This document shows positions 63,454 through 64,000 of a stretch of DNA of 64,000 nucleotides, one piece after another. This DNA is from Pseudomonadota bacterium (GTDB taxonomy: Bacteria > Pseudomonadota > Gammaproteobacteria > Burkholderiales > Burkholderiaceae_C). Numbering within the stretch: the first letter of the stretch is position 1; each line of letters starts with the position of its first letter. The DNA lies in NCBI GenBank assembly GCA_963205335.1, contig CAUJIM010000088.1, positions 27,669-91,668 of the forward strand, given 5' to 3'. The notes beneath the pieces were generated by a model. The model saw nothing but the letters and a program-made list of their open reading frames with translations, was not told the DNA's origin and searched no databases. Both the position numbers and the translations under genes were made by a program.

Positions 63454-64000
63454 TCACACGATCGCGAAATTTTCCGTTCCGGCCGCCAGGTCGGTGTTCT
63501 TGGCGCGCTGGCTGGAGAGCTTGATCTGCAGCCGCAGATCGTTGATCGAATCGGCGTTGCGCAGCGCGTCCTCGTAGGTCACGAGGCCGGCCTCGTAGAG
63601 GTCGAACAATGCCTGGTCAAAGGTCTGCATGCCGAGGTTGCGGCTCTTCTTCATGATTTCCTTGATCTCGGCCACCTCGCCCTTGAAGATGAAGTCGGCG
63701 ATCAGGGGCGAGTTGAGCATCACCTCGACCGCCGCGATCCGCCCCTTGCCATCCTGCTTGGGCAGCAGGCGCTGCGACACCATGGCCTTGAGGTTGAGCG
63801 AAAGGTCCATCAGCAGCTGCGCGCGCCGCTCCTCGGGGAAGAAGTTGATGATGCGGTCGAGCGCCTGGTTGGCGCTGTTGGCGTGCAGCGTGGCCAGGCA
63901 CAGGTGGCCGGTCTCGGCGAAGGCCACGGCGTGTTCCATGGTCTGGCGGTCGCGGATCTCGCCCATCAGGATGACGTCGGGCGCCTGGCGCAGCGAGTTC
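63454..64000 (-). CDS. pilU: PilT/PilU-type twitching motility ATPase (C-terminal part; N-terminus outside window)
   Basis: MGEIRDRQTMEHAVAFAETGHLCLATLHANSANQALDRIINFFPEERRAQLLMDLSLNLKAMVSQRLLPK; frame continues to window edge; PilU-like C-terminus. Confidence 0.88.
   Translation of the reverse strand, partial: NSLRQAPDVILMGEIRDRQTMEHAVAFAETGHLCLATLHANSANQALDRIINFFPEERRAQLLMDLSLNLKAMVSQRLLPKQDGKGRIAAVEVMLNSPLIADFIFKGEVAEIKEIMKKSRNLGMQTFDQALFDLYEAGLVTYEDALRNADSINDLRLQIKLSSQRAKNTDLAAGTENFAIV

Overview
GC-rich chromosomal window, probably a betaproteobacterium of the Comamonadaceae type judging by gene content and codon usage. Most of it is housekeeping and metabolism: amgK-like kinase, lptD-surA-ksgA, maeB, dinG, split metH, terC, moaC, nfeD/slipin, class II ribonucleotide reductase carrying an intein, pilA/tfpZ, hemE, priA, rep, pldA, pilU. 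The main accessory locus is a type I-C CRISPR-Cas system at about 12.26-21.51 kb on the minus strand: cas3, a small ORF, cas5c, cas8c, cas7c, a BRO-N gene, cas4, cas1, cas2 and a minimal two-repeat array. The strongest candidate for something undescribed is in the AT-rich gap between cas3 and cas5c (18.91-19.25 kb). It holds a lone degenerate CRISPR repeat on the plus strand, a spacer-like segment and an intrinsic terminator. The spacer-like segment matches an adjacent site overlapping putative divergent promoters: the first 11 nt match, 16 of the first 18 match, and one mismatch is at position 12. A TTC trinucleotide (the type I-C PAM) directly precedes that site. This is the architecture expected of a CreA/CreR-like crRNA-resembling regulator or antitoxin, next to an uncharacterised 58-aa hydrophobic ORF with a good Shine-Dalgarno. 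Other points: a BRO-N gene embedded in the cas operon, an RNase-barstar pair, SAH and Mn2+ (yybP-ykoY) riboswitches, a sigma-54 promoter for the pilin, a self-sufficient P450 gene cluster, and dispersed repeat elements.
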